Origin: JACQHC01 sp035559715
GTDB lineage: Bacteria; Gemmatimonadota; Gemmatimonadetes; Gemmatimonadales; GWC2-71-9
NCBI GenBank assembly: GCA_035559715.1
Contig: DATMAW010000123.1
Coordinates: 1-17,809 of the forward strand
Length of the DNA stretch: 17,809 nt
Direction of reading: 5' to 3'
The notes under the pieces are model-generated. The model was given only the letters and a program-made list of their open reading frames with translations, was not told the origin of the DNA and searched no databases. The position numbers and the translations under genes are program-made. Positions 1-9,063 of the stretch are shown one piece after another. Within the stretch, counting starts at the first letter, position 1, and every line of letters begins with the position of its first letter.

Positions 1-740
1 CCTGCCGCCACGATCTCGGCCCACCCCTTCGGATCGAGCGACGCTCCCCCGACCAGCACACCGTCAATTTCCGGCTCGTCGGTCAGTTCGCGTACGTTGC
101 CCCGGTTCACACTTCCACCGTAGAGCACCCTGAGTCGTCCCGAGGCGCCGTGGGCCGCGAACCAGGCGCGGATGGCGCGGTGCACCTCCGCTGCGTCCCG
201 CGCAGTGGCGTTTCGGCCGGTGCCGATAGCCCAGACGGGCTCGTACGCGATGACAATGCGGTCGAGTTGGTCCTGGGGCAGGTCGGCGAGGGGGTGCAGT
301 TGACGCTCTACGACCGCGAGCGTTAGACCTGCCTCGCGTTCGTGGAGTTGCTCGCCCACGCAGAGGATCGGGGTGAGTCCGGCGGCGAGCACTGCGCCGA
401 CCTTTCGGGCTGCCTGCTCGTCGCTTTCCCCGAACACGTGGCGCCGCTCGGAGTGGCCCACCAGGGCTGCCCGCGCGCCGGCATCCGCCGCCATGACGGC
501 GCTGATCTCGCCCGTGAACGCCCCTTTGGGTTCCCAGTGCACGTTCTGCACGCCTGCGCGAATGTCGCGTCGCCCGCGCGTGAGGTCCACGACGGTCACC
601 AGAGAGATCGCAGGCGGGAAAAACCACACCTCGCGATCCGGAACGGGGGCGTATTCGGCGAGGAACACGGCCAGGAAGTCCCGCGCAGCCGCGGGCGCAT
701 GATGCATTTTCCAGTTGGCGGCGAAGATCAGCGGCTTCAC
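1..740 (-). CDS. tpiA: Triosephosphate isomerase (3' end cut off by window edge)
   Basis: Interconverts dihydroxyacetone phosphate and glyceraldehyde 3-phosphate in cytosolic glycolysis and gluconeogenesis. The visible 246 residues cover nearly the whole usual length of about 250. Seen: N-terminal FAANWKM with substrate-binding Lys11, GHSERR with catalytic His96, YEPVWAIGTG with catalytic Glu167, the phosphate-binding YGGS near 207-210, and GVLVGGASLDP near 227-237. I chose the GTG start because its GTGA overlaps the pgk stop by 4 bases and gives a methionine-type start just before the first beta strand (VKPLIFAANWKM). The gene is the last visible member of a gap-pgk-tpiA glycolytic trio and is probably translationally coupled to pgk. 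Only the final few residues are missing. The assignment is secure. Confidence 0.97.
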   Translation of the reverse strand, partial: MKPLIFAANWKMHHAPAAARDFLAVFLAEYAPVPDREVWFFPPAISLVTVVDLTRGRRDIRAGVQNVHWEPKGAFTGEISAVMAADAGARAALVGHSERRHVFGESDEQAARKVGAVLAAGLTPILCVGEQLHEREAGLTLAVVERQLHPLADLPQDQLDRIVIAYEPVWAIGTGRNATARDAAEVHRAIRAWFAAHGASGRLRVLYGGSVNRGNVRELTDEPEIDGVLVGGASLDPKGWAEIVAA

Positions 741-1926
741 GCGTCGTCGAGCGCCGCCACGCCGGGCAAGGTCTTCCCCTCGAGGAATTCGAGCGAGGCC
801 CCGCCGCCCGTGGACACGTGGGTCACGGCTTGGTCGAGTCCGGCCTGCGCCAAGGCGGCCGCGGAGTCTCCGCCGCCCACAATGGTGGTAGTCCCTCGCG
901 CGGTTGCCTCCGCGAGAGCGCGTGCAACGGCGAGCGTGCCGCGGTCGAATGGAGGCGTCTCGAAAACGCCCATCGGGCCGTTCCATAAGACGGTCCCCGC
1001 ACGGGCGATGCGGCTGGCGAAGTCTTGCTGCGACGCTTCATCGATGTCGTAGGCGGCCCATCCGGGCGGAATCCGGTCGCTCGGGACGGAACGGGTTGGG
1101 GCCCCCGGCGTGAGTGCCTGGGCCACGATCATCCCGGGGGGCAGGACCAACTTGGCCCCGGCGCGCCCGAGGAGGCTCTGCGCCAGATCGACCTTGTCAC
1201 GCTCAACCAGCGAGTTTCCCACCTCGCATCCCTGAGCCAGGAAGAAGGTGCAGGCCATCGCGCCACCGATAAGCAACTCGTCCACCTTGGGCAGCAGCGC
1301 GTTGATCACCTCGATCTTGTCGGACACCTTGGCGCCGCCGAGCACGGCAATGAACGGGCGTCGGGGGTTTGTGAGGGTTGTGCCGAGGTATTGCAGCTCG
1401 CGAGCCATGAGCTGGCCGGCGACGGCGGGCTTGAGCAGGCGCGCCACGGCTTCGGTGGAGGCATGGGCGCGGTGGGCGCTTCCAAAGGCGTCGTTCACAT
1501 ACAGGTCGCCCAGGCGCGCGAAGGCCCTGGCAAGTTCGAGATCGTTCTTCTCCTCGCCCGGGTAAAACCGCGTGTTTTCCGCCAGCGCCACCTCGCCCCG
1601 CTTGAGCTGGCGAGTCTGCCGCTCGGCGTCCGGAGCCGTGGGATCGTCAATGAACGCGACGGGATTGCCGAGCATCCGCTCGAGCTCGCTCGCCACCGGG
1701 CGCAGCGAATACTTGTCGTCGCGCCGGCCGCCCGGCCGCCCCAGGTGCGACAGCAGGATCACGCGGCATCCGCGCTGACTCAGCCACTCGATCGTGGGCA
1801 GCGACGCCCGGATGCGCGTGGCGTCGGTGACGCGTCCGTCCTTGACGGGCACGTTGAAGTCCACGCGGACCAACGCTCGGAGCCCCTCGAGCGGCTGGCC
1901 TTCGAGCGACGAAATCCCCCGCTTGG

Positions 1927-1930
<4 letters not shown>
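737..1930 (-). CDS. pgk: Phosphoglycerate kinase
   Basis: Transfers phosphate between 1,3-bisphosphoglycerate and ADP to give 3-phosphoglycerate and ATP; cytosolic glycolysis. At 397 residues it has the standard length. Seen: the family signature VRVDFNVP (21-28), SHLGRP (61-66), ENTRFYPGEEKND (118-130), LGGAKVSDKI (197-206), WNGPMGVFE and the C-terminal nucleotide-binding GGGDSAAA and STGGGASLEFLEGK. Substrate-binding arginines typical of the family are visible (Arg41, Arg121, Arg154). The start is GTG, forming a GTGA overlap with the gap stop; the downstream tpiA overlaps in the same way. Translation of the three glycolytic genes is therefore probably coupled. Nothing in it is unusual. Confidence 0.98.
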
Positions 1931-2931
<1,001 letters not shown>

Positions 2932-2964
2932 GGTTCCCTCGGATTGTGGTTGACGATCGCCTGG

Positions 2965-3732
2965 CTAGCCGATTCGGGCTTCGAACGGCAACGCCCGCGC
3001 AAACGTGACGGCGGCGATCCGGGCCCAGCCCGCGCTTGACAGAGCATCGGCGGCTGCGGCGATCGTGGCGCCAGTGGTGAAGACGTCGTCCACAAGTATA
3101 ATCGTGGCGCGACGTCCTCCGGGCGGAGCGACCGCCAGAAACGCTCCGGTGACGTTGAGCCCTCTGGCCCCGGCCGTGAGCCGCGTTTGCGACGGCGCAT
3201 CCCGGTGCCGGTACAGCACATCCAGGGCCAGCGGCAGGCCCCAGCGACCGGACAGGGCCTTCGCCAGCAGCTCGGCTTGGTTGTACCCGCGGGTCCGCCG
3301 ACGCTCCGGGGTGAGCGGAATCGGGATCAGCAAGGCGCCGCCCTGGTCCAGCGGCGGACTCACGTGTTTGGTGATCACGTCCGCCGCAAACGACGCCAGT
3401 GCCGTGAGGCCGTCATACTTGAGCCGATGAACGATCTCTCGGGCCTCCGGACCGAGCCAAACCGCGCTCCTGGCGGTCTCGATTTCTCGCGGCCAGGCGG
3501 AACACACTCTGCAGCTACCCACGGGTGGGAGTGGGTGGGCACAGCGCGCGCATCCACCGAGGAGCGGCTTCATGCGCCAGCGACAGCTGGAGCAGACCAG
3601 GGCATCCGGGCTACCCCGCTCAACGGCGCGGCCGCAGGACACGCACGCATTGGGAAGCAAGAACCGCTCCACCGCCCGCAGCGTCGGCAACGCTGCGCTC
3701 GCGATTCGCCGGAGCGTGTCGCTCGGAATCAT
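2965..3732 (-). CDS. comF: ComF family protein (phosphoribosyltransferase-like, zinc-finger N-terminus)
   Basis: Member of the ComF/GntX family, whose Bacillus and Haemophilus members are needed for DNA uptake in natural transformation. The 255-residue protein opens with paired cysteines typical of the zinc-binding part (Cys30/33, Cys47/50, Cys61/64, Cys74/77). It then has the phosphoribosyltransferase core with TRGYNQAELLAKAL (147-160) and the PRPP-binding loop ILVDDVFTTGAT (212-223). I chose the ATG that overlaps the aroE stop as ATGA. The frame stays open further upstream, but that extension is arginine/glycine-rich shadow sequence inside aroE. No other competence gene is in the window, so the DNA-uptake role comes from family knowledge only; ComF homologues also occur in bacteria not known to be competent. 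Confidence 0.9.
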   Translation of the reverse strand: MIPSDTLRRIASAALPTLRAVERFLLPNACVSCGRAVERGSPDALVCSSCRWRMKPLLGGCARCAHPLPPVGSCRVCSAWPREIETARSAVWLGPEAREIVHRLKYDGLTALASFAADVITKHVSPPLDQGGALLIPIPLTPERRRTRGYNQAELLAKALSGRWGLPLALDVLYRHRDAPSQTRLTAGARGLNVTGAFLAVAPPGGRRATIILVDDVFTTGATIAAAADALSSAGWARIAAVTFARALPFEARIG

Positions 3733-4544
3733 GCTCGCAGCGCGGCTTCCACCGCCGCCGCCATGACTTCCCGCGGGGCGCGGTGACCCGGAAAGAAGCG
3801 CTCGAAGGCGTGAGCGCCCTGCGCCACGACGAGACCGCGACCGTCGGCGGCACGGAGACCAAGAGCCCGGCAGCGCCGCACCCACGGAGTTTCGCCTGGG
3901 GCATACACCAGATCCAGCGCCGCGGACGTGCGATCCAATCGGTCGTCGGGAATCGGGAGGCTGTCGCCTGACTTCAGCCCGAGTGGTGTCGCGTTGATGG
4001 CGACATCCGCGGGTCGGCCGTCATCGGGGACCGCGTGGACGCCGATTTCGCGCGCCCACGCCGCAAACGCCGCTGCACGGGCGGGATCGCGGGAGCGGAC
4101 GAGAAGCACGGCATCCCGTTCCTTCGCCGCCCCGGCGATTGCACGTGCCGATCCCCCCGTCCCCGCGACCAGCCAAACGTCCCCCGCGCCCAGGCGACCC
4201 AAGACGTCCAGGAGGCCCGGCACGTCGGTGTTGTCACCCACGAGCCGCCCGCCTTCGGCCCAGAACGTGTTTACGGCGCCGATGGCCTTGGCCACGCCCG
4301 TCAGCCGGATGAGAAGCTGTGCCGCCGCCACCTTGTGCGGCACCGTGATGTTTCCGGCCACGCCCGCGGCTTCCAGTCCGCGAATCACGTGCGCGAGGGC
4401 GACGGCGTCCACCTGGAGAGCGGCATAGACGGCGTCGAGCCCAAGGGCGCGGATCGCCGCGTTGTGCATCGCGGGAGACACCGAATGCCGCACGGGATCG
4501 CCCAGGATGACGAGGAGGCGGCTATTCCCGGTGATCTGGCTCAC
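3729..4544 (-). CDS. aroE: Shikimate dehydrogenase (NADP+)
   Basis: Reduces 3-dehydroshikimate to shikimate with NADPH in the pathway to aromatic amino acids. The 271-residue protein has the substrate-binding SVSPAMHN (21-28), the catalytic lysine in NITVPHK (Lys71), catalytic Asp107 in GDNTDVPG, the dinucleotide loop GTGGSARA (128-135), a basic RSRDPARA stretch suited to NADP, and INATPLG. I placed the start at the GTG giving VSQITGNSRLLVILG, because GGAG lies four bases upstream and the length fits the family. A GTG 33 bases further upstream is in frame but adds an unconserved stretch. The chosen start overlaps the end of the phosphatase gene by 23 bases; comF follows with a 4-base overlap. 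Confidence 0.95.
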   Translation of the reverse strand: MSQITGNSRLLVILGDPVRHSVSPAMHNAAIRALGLDAVYAALQVDAVALAHVIRGLEAAGVAGNITVPHKVAAAQLLIRLTGVAKAIGAVNTFWAEGGRLVGDNTDVPGLLDVLGRLGAGDVWLVAGTGGSARAIAGAAKERDAVLLVRSRDPARAAAFAAWAREIGVHAVPDDGRPADVAINATPLGLKSGDSLPIPDDRLDRTSAALDLVYAPGETPWVRRCRALGLRAADGRGLVVAQGAHAFERFFPGHRAPREVMAAAVEAALRA

Positions 4545-4998
4545 GATGCTCCGCCAGCACGCGCTGCAGCGCGTCACGAACCAGTCCGTCCAGCTGGCTG
4601 TACGTGGTCCGGTAGATCTCCAGGTCGCCGCCGAACGGATCGCTTACTTCGGCCTCCTCCCCGGTGACGCCCGCATATTCCCCGAGCACGAACGTACGCC
4701 CGTCGCCGCCGAGTTCGTGCACCCGAGCCCGATGATGCCGGGCCATGGTCAGAATGAGGTCGGCCCCTTGCACGAGTTCGCGCGTGAGGAGTCGGGCGCG
4801 GTGGGCGGAAAGGTCCAGGCCGTGTTCCAGACCGACGAGATACGCACCCTCGGACGCGGGGGCTCCATCCCAAGCGCCCGTGCCCGCGGACGCCACGGTC
4901 ACGTCGGTGCGCTTCCGGCGGTTGAGTTCGTCGCGGGCGATAGCTTCCGCCAGCGGGCTACGGCAAATGTTGCCGGTGCACACGAACAGCACGTTCAT
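4522..4998 (-). CDS. Low-molecular-weight protein phosphatase (tyrosine/arginine phosphatase family)
   Basis: Cytosolic phosphatase of the LMW-PTP fold, 158 residues. The P-loop is at the N-terminus: nucleophile Cys7 through Arg13-Ser14 (CTGNICRS). The general-acid Asp120 is in the VSDPFGGD motif, the usual DP position. Residue 11 in the P-loop is isoleucine. From family knowledge, Bacillus YwlE, a protein-arginine phosphatase, has threonine there, and isoleucine is typical of phosphotyrosine enzymes. This favours a tyrosine-type activity, but the substrate is inferred. The gene directly follows tsaC with an ATGA overlap; ywlC (a tsaC homologue) and ywlE are also close neighbours in Bacillus, so the pairing is an old one. 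No tyrosine kinase is in the window. Confidence 0.92.
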   Translation of the reverse strand: MNVLFVCTGNICRSPLAEAIARDELNRRKRTDVTVASAGTGAWDGAPASEGAYLVGLEHGLDLSAHRARLLTRELVQGADLILTMARHHRARVHELGGDGRTFVLGEYAGVTGEEAEVSDPFGGDLEIYRTTYSQLDGLVRDALQRVLAEHREPDHRE

Positions 4999-5624
4999 AG
5001 CCGAAGCGCAGCCCGCGGAATGGCGCCTTCACGCACAAGTCGCGGTGACGGGCCAGTGCAGTCGACGACTGTGGAGGGTGGAACGTTGCCCAGGGTGCCG
5101 CCGTCGAGTACAAGCAACGTTCCATCGTTCACCGCCGCGGCGAAGTCGGCCTCGATGGCTGTGGCTCCCGGCGCGGTGGGGCCTCCCGGCCGGTTGGCGG
5201 ATGTGGACGTGAGTGGCTCATCCAGTGCTTCGATCAGGCGGGCCACGTCCGCGTGTGCCGTCCAGCGGATGGCGATCCCACCTTCTGGCCCGCGCAACTG
5301 GTCCGGGAGCCTCCCCTCGCCCCCGGGAAGAACCAAGGTGAGTGGACCCGGCCAGAATCGATCCGCGAGGAGGGCGGCGGCAGGCGTGAATGCCAGACCG
5401 TAGCGCCGTACCATGTCGCGGCTCGACACGAGAAGCAAGAACGGCTTTCCGGCCAGCCTGCCCTTCAGGTGCGCCAGGCGAGTCACATCCTCCGCCAGCG
5501 CCCGCGAGCCGAGCCCATAGACGGTTTCCGTCGGGTACGCGAGGAGGCCGCCGTGCGACAGGTGACGGCGAACCGGTTCGATCGCTGCCGCCACGTCAGC
5601 CGGGGTGCGAAACGGCACGCTCAC
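4995..5624 (-). CDS. tsaC: L-threonylcarbamoyladenylate synthase
   Basis: Makes threonylcarbamoyl-AMP from threonine, bicarbonate and ATP, the first step towards the t6A modification at position 37 of ANN-decoding tRNAs. The 209-residue protein is the single-domain (TsaC/YwlC/Sua5-type, YrdC-fold) form. Seen: YPTETVYGLG near 30-39, the basic KGRLAGKPF (54-62), FWPGPLTLVLP, STSANRPGG near 140-148 and PPSTVVDC, all conserved in the YrdC domain. No C-terminal Sua5 domain is present. The start is GTG in a GTGA overlap with the ispD stop, and the phosphatase gene follows with ATGA. The partner genes tsaB, tsaD and tsaE are not in the window. Confidence 0.94.
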   Translation of the reverse strand: MSVPFRTPADVAAAIEPVRRHLSHGGLLAYPTETVYGLGSRALAEDVTRLAHLKGRLAGKPFLLLVSSRDMVRRYGLAFTPAAALLADRFWPGPLTLVLPGGEGRLPDQLRGPEGGIAIRWTAHADVARLIEALDEPLTSTSANRPGGPTAPGATAIEADFAAAVNDGTLLVLDGGTLGNVPPSTVVDCTGPSPRLVREGAIPRAALRL

Positions 5625-6334
5625 GATCTCGCGAGCGCTTCCGCGAGGAGGAAATCCTCCGCGGTCGTGATCTTGATGTTGGTGGAAACGTCGGGGACCA
5701 GAACAACCGGGAACCCAGCCCGCTCGACCAGTTGCGCATCGTCGGTTGGGGGAGCCGTGTCCGGCGCGTCCGGGGTCAGGCGGTAGGCCGCTTCGAGCAC
5801 GTCGCGCGGGAACGCCTGGGGGGTCTGAGCGCGCCAGAGCCCGCTGCGGTCTACGGTCTCCTTCACGCGGCGCGCCGCGTCGCCCCGCTTGAGCGTGTCG
5901 GTGACCGGGACCGCCGCGAGCGCTCCCTGCCCCCCTTCCGCCCCTCGAATCACCGCGTCAATGGTGTCCCGGGTCACGAACGGGCGCGCCGCGTCGTGGA
6001 TCAGGACGATGCGACAGGCTGGGTCGAGCGCGGCGAGCGCCGCCCGCACGGAGTCCACTCTCGCGCTTCCTCCGGCCACCAGCTGGAGTCGCTCGCCTCC
6101 TGCCGCGGCGAGCCACGACGGGGGTGACGTGGCTTCGCTGGCCGGGAGCGCCACGATCACGCGGCGAACCCGGGGGTGCTGCATGAACGGGCGGAGAGCG
6201 CGCAGCAACATGGGGACGCCGTGGATGGGTCGGAACTGCTTCAGGTCCCCCGTCCCGGCTCGCTCGCCGCGGCCGGCCGCCGGGATGAGGACGCCGACGT
6301 CAGGCGGCGAGTTGGCTCGCGAGGTCAGCGACAT
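5621..6334 (-). CDS. ispD: 2-C-methyl-D-erythritol 4-phosphate cytidylyltransferase
   Basis: Couples CTP to methylerythritol phosphate in the non-mevalonate isoprenoid pathway. The protein from the chosen start is 237 residues, normal for IspD. Seen: the CTP-binding PAAGRGERAG (18-27) with Lys32 in LKQF, HDAARPFVT, VPVTDTLKRG, RAQTPQAFPRDVLEAAY, TDDAQLVERAG and NIKITTAEDF near the end. I took the ATG giving MSLTSRANSPPDVGVLIPAAG, which lies inside the last codons of radA (35-base overlap, different frame). No good Shine-Dalgarno precedes it, and the longer open frame upstream is radA shadow. ispF, often adjacent or fused, is not here. The tsaC start overlaps its stop by 4 bases. Confidence 0.95.
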   Translation of the reverse strand: MSLTSRANSPPDVGVLIPAAGRGERAGTGDLKQFRPIHGVPMLLRALRPFMQHPRVRRVIVALPASEATSPPSWLAAAGGERLQLVAGGSARVDSVRAALAALDPACRIVLIHDAARPFVTRDTIDAVIRGAEGGQGALAAVPVTDTLKRGDAARRVKETVDRSGLWRAQTPQAFPRDVLEAAYRLTPDAPDTAPPTDDAQLVERAGFPVVLVPDVSTNIKITTAEDFLLAEALARS

Positions 6335-7664
6335 GCGCCACGGGAACGGTCTCGACGCCGGCACTCGTCCTGGCGCCCAGGGGGAGGAACGCACGGCGGA
6401 ATCCGAGCCGCGCGGCCTCGGTGAGCCGGCGGTCCAGTCCGGCAGCGGGCCGGATTTCGCCGCCGAGACCAACCTCTCCGAGGAAGATGGCGTCCGCCGG
6501 AACCGCGCGGTCACGTACGCTCGAGCAGAGTGCGGCGATCACGGCGAGGTCGGAGGCGGGCTCATCGAGCCGCACGCCGCCCGTGACGTTGACGAACACG
6601 TCGAGCTCGTGAAACGGCAGCGCGGCGCGGCGTTCGGCGACGGCGAGGAGCAGGGCCAGGCGGCGTTGATCGAGCCCATTGGCCACGCGCTGGGGCGTTC
6701 CGAAGCTCGAGCGCACGGCGAGCGCTTGGACCTCGACCAACACGGGGCGCGTGCCTTCCATCAGCGCGGTGATCGCGGACCCCGGCGCCGCTGGATCGCG
6801 GCCCGAGAGGAACGCGGCGGATGGGTTGGGGACCGGCCGCAGGCCGCCGCTCGTCATTGCGAAAACGCCCACCTCATCCACCGAGCCGAACCGGTTCTTC
6901 ACCGCTCGAAGCACTCGATAGTCGTGCGCCACGTCGCCTTCGAAGTAGACCACGGTGTCGGCGATGTGCTCCAGGGTCTTGGGGCCGGCGATCACACCGC
7001 CTCGGGTCACATGTCCTACCAGGAAGACGGCCGTGCCCGTTTCTTTTGCGAAGCGCATCAGGCGGGCCGCGCACTCTCGTACCTGGCCCACGTTGCCCGG
7101 TGCGCCCTCCAGGTCCTCGCTGTAGGTCGTCTGAATCGAGTCCACCACCATGGCGCGGGCCCCGAGCGTCGCTGCATGGGCGATGATGGCTTCGAGTCGC
7201 ACTTCAGGTAGGAGGTGTACCGCCCCGCAGTCCTCGGCGATCCGATCCGCGCGCAAGCGGACCTGTTCGGGCGACTCCTCGCCACTGACGTACATGGTGG
7301 TGATCCCCGCCGCCTCCAGCCGCGCGGATGCCTGGAGCAGCAGAGTGGACTTCCCGATGCCCGGCTCCCCGCCAATGATGGTGAGCGAGGCGGGAACGAC
7401 CCCGCCGCCGAGCACGAAATCGAACTCATCGAGACCCGTCTTCCAGCGCCGCAGCCCTTCCGCCCCCACGTCGAACAGGCGGACTGGTGGACTGGTGGGT
7501 GGAGCCGCGGACCGCCCAACCGCCCGCCCGCCCCTCTGCCGCTTCGCCCCGGGCTCCTCCGCCACGCTGTTCCACGCCCCGCAGCCCTCGCACCGCCCCA
7601 CCCATTTGGGGTGCTCGGTTCCGCATTCGGTGCAGCGGTAAATCGAGTGCGGCTTAGACGGCAT
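6300..7664 (-). CDS. radA: DNA repair protein RadA (Sms)
   Basis: RecA-like ATPase that helps process recombination intermediates (branch migration in family members studied). The 454-residue protein has the expected order. First is a four-cysteine zinc finger (Cys11/Cys14 and Cys25/Cys28), then a proline-rich linker (about 38-65). Next is the RecA-type ATPase with Walker A GGEPGIGKST (98-107), a Walker B-like VVDSIQT, and the RadA-specific KNRFG motif (256-260). A Lon-protease-like C-terminal domain includes GGVRLDEPASDLA and FLGEVGLGGEIRP. The ATG start overlaps the end of dnaB by 11 bases. A perfect 8-base tandem duplication lies in the linker, where it does no harm to the frame. Location beside dnaB and a uracil-DNA glycosylase gives a small replication/repair block. 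Confidence 0.97.
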   Translation of the reverse strand: MPSKPHSIYRCTECGTEHPKWVGRCEGCGAWNSVAEEPGAKRQRGGRAVGRSAAPPTSPPVRLFDVGAEGLRRWKTGLDEFDFVLGGGVVPASLTIIGGEPGIGKSTLLLQASARLEAAGITTMYVSGEESPEQVRLRADRIAEDCGAVHLLPEVRLEAIIAHAATLGARAMVVDSIQTTYSEDLEGAPGNVGQVRECAARLMRFAKETGTAVFLVGHVTRGGVIAGPKTLEHIADTVVYFEGDVAHDYRVLRAVKNRFGSVDEVGVFAMTSGGLRPVPNPSAAFLSGRDPAAPGSAITALMEGTRPVLVEVQALAVRSSFGTPQRVANGLDQRRLALLLAVAERRAALPFHELDVFVNVTGGVRLDEPASDLAVIAALCSSVRDRAVPADAIFLGEVGLGGEIRPAAGLDRRLTEAARLGFRRAFLPLGARTSAGVETVPVAHVADLASQLAA

Positions 7665-9063
7665 GGACGTCTTCGATGTCGCGTTCGGTGTAGTTGTCGA
7701 AACGAGTGTACTGCTTGTGAAACACCAGCTTGATGGTTCCGGTGGGTCCGTTGCGATGCTTGGCGAGATGGAGTTCTGCCACGCCTTCCTGCACAGCCTC
7801 GTCCTTATCCCTGATGCCGGGGTACATCTCCGCCCGGTAAATGAACATCACCAGATCGGCGTCCTGCTCGATGGCGCCGGAGTCTCGCAGGTCCGACAAC
7901 ATGGGTCGCCGGTCGCCCCCGCGTTGCTCCGGGGCCCGCGACAGCTGCGACAAGGCGATCACCGGTGTGGCGAGCTCTCGCGCGAGCGCCTTGAGTGAGC
8001 GCGAGATGAAGCTGATTTCTTCCTGGCGGTTGTCGGAATTGGCTGGGCCGCGAATCAACTGGAGATAGTCGATGATGAACAGGGCGATGTTGTGCTCGGC
8101 CCGGAGGCGGCGGGCCTTTGAGCGAAGCTCGAGGAGACCCAGCGCTGGCGTGTCGTCAATCCAGAGTGGGGCCGTCCCCAGGAGGCCGGCGGCACGGGAC
8201 ATCTTGGGGTAGTCGTCGTCACGCAAATGCCCGCTGCGGAGGCGATGCAGGTCCACGAAGCTCTCCGCCGCGAGCAGCCGCTCCACCACCTGGTCACGGG
8301 ACATTTCCAGCGAGAAGATCGCTACCGGCAGCTTGGCCTCCAGCGCCGCATTCGCGGCGATGTTGAGACAGAAGGCCGTCTTTCCCATGGACGGCCGCGC
8401 GGCCACGATGATGAGGTCGCTCTTCTGGAATCCGTTGGTCTTCGCGTCCAAGTCTACATATCCCGTGGGAACTCCGCGTACCGAATCATCGCCGCGATGG
8501 CGCGCTTCTATGCGTTCCATCGTCTGCCACATCAGTTCCTTGATCCGCACCGCTTCCTGGGTGCCGCGCTGGAAGGACACCTCGAACATCCGCTGCTCGG
8601 CCTCGTCGAGCAGAGTGTCCACATCCTGGCGCCCCTCGTAGGCGGCCTGGACGACTCCCGTTCCCACTTCGATCAAGCGCCGCAGCAGGGCCTTTTCCTT
8701 CACGATGCGGCAGTGATACTCGACGTTGGCGGCGGTGGGGACGGCGTCAAGCAGCACCGCGAGATACTCCGCCCCTCCTGCGGCTTCGAGATCGCCGCGG
8801 CGCTCGAGCTCATCCCTCAGGACGACGGGGTCCACGACCTTGCCCCGTTCCAACAACGCGCCCATGGTGCGGAACATCCGGCGATGGGCGTCGCGATAGA
8901 ACATGGTGTCGTCGAGCAGCTCGAGGGCCTTCAACGCCGCGTCGGCGTCGAGCAGCATCGCCCCCAACACGGCCTGCTCGGCCTCCGGGCTCCAGGGGGC
9001 CTGACGCTCGAGCGTGCCCTCAGGCGTGCGCGTCGAGGAGCTGACGGGCGATACGGACGTCAT
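7654..9063 (-). CDS. dnaB: Replicative DNA helicase DnaB
   Basis: Hexameric 5'-3' helicase that unwinds DNA at the replication fork. The 469-residue protein has the N-terminal primase-interacting domain (about 22-125, starting PWSPEAEQAVLGAML), a linker helix, and the RecA-like helicase domain. There the Walker A is ARPSMGKTA (222-230), followed by SLEMS, Walker B FIIDYLQLI (329-337), LSQLSRAPEQRGGDRRP (371-387) and DLRDSGAIEQDAD (391-403). No intein is present. The only plausible start is the ATG at 9063, which sits inside the uracil-DNA glycosylase gene and gives a 44-base out-of-frame overlap; no alternative GTG or TTG occurs in the first 25 codons. The TAA stop lies inside the start of radA. 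Confidence 0.97.
   Translation of the reverse strand: MTSVSPVSSSTRTPEGTLERQAPWSPEAEQAVLGAMLLDADAALKALELLDDTMFYRDAHRRMFRTMGALLERGKVVDPVVLRDELERRGDLEAAGGAEYLAVLLDAVPTAANVEYHCRIVKEKALLRRLIEVGTGVVQAAYEGRQDVDTLLDEAEQRMFEVSFQRGTQEAVRIKELMWQTMERIEARHRGDDSVRGVPTGYVDLDAKTNGFQKSDLIIVAARPSMGKTAFCLNIAANAALEAKLPVAIFSLEMSRDQVVERLLAAESFVDLHRLRSGHLRDDDYPKMSRAAGLLGTAPLWIDDTPALGLLELRSKARRLRAEHNIALFIIDYLQLIRGPANSDNRQEEISFISRSLKALARELATPVIALSQLSRAPEQRGGDRRPMLSDLRDSGAIEQDADLVMFIYRAEMYPGIRDKDEAVQEGVAELHLAKHRNGPTGTIKLVFHKQYTRFDNYTERDIEDVHAV

Noticed and set aside
3733..3885. Extension of comF upstream into aroE.
   Set aside because: The extra residues are Gly/Arg-rich and absent from the family; the ATGA overlap at 3729-3732 is the natural start.
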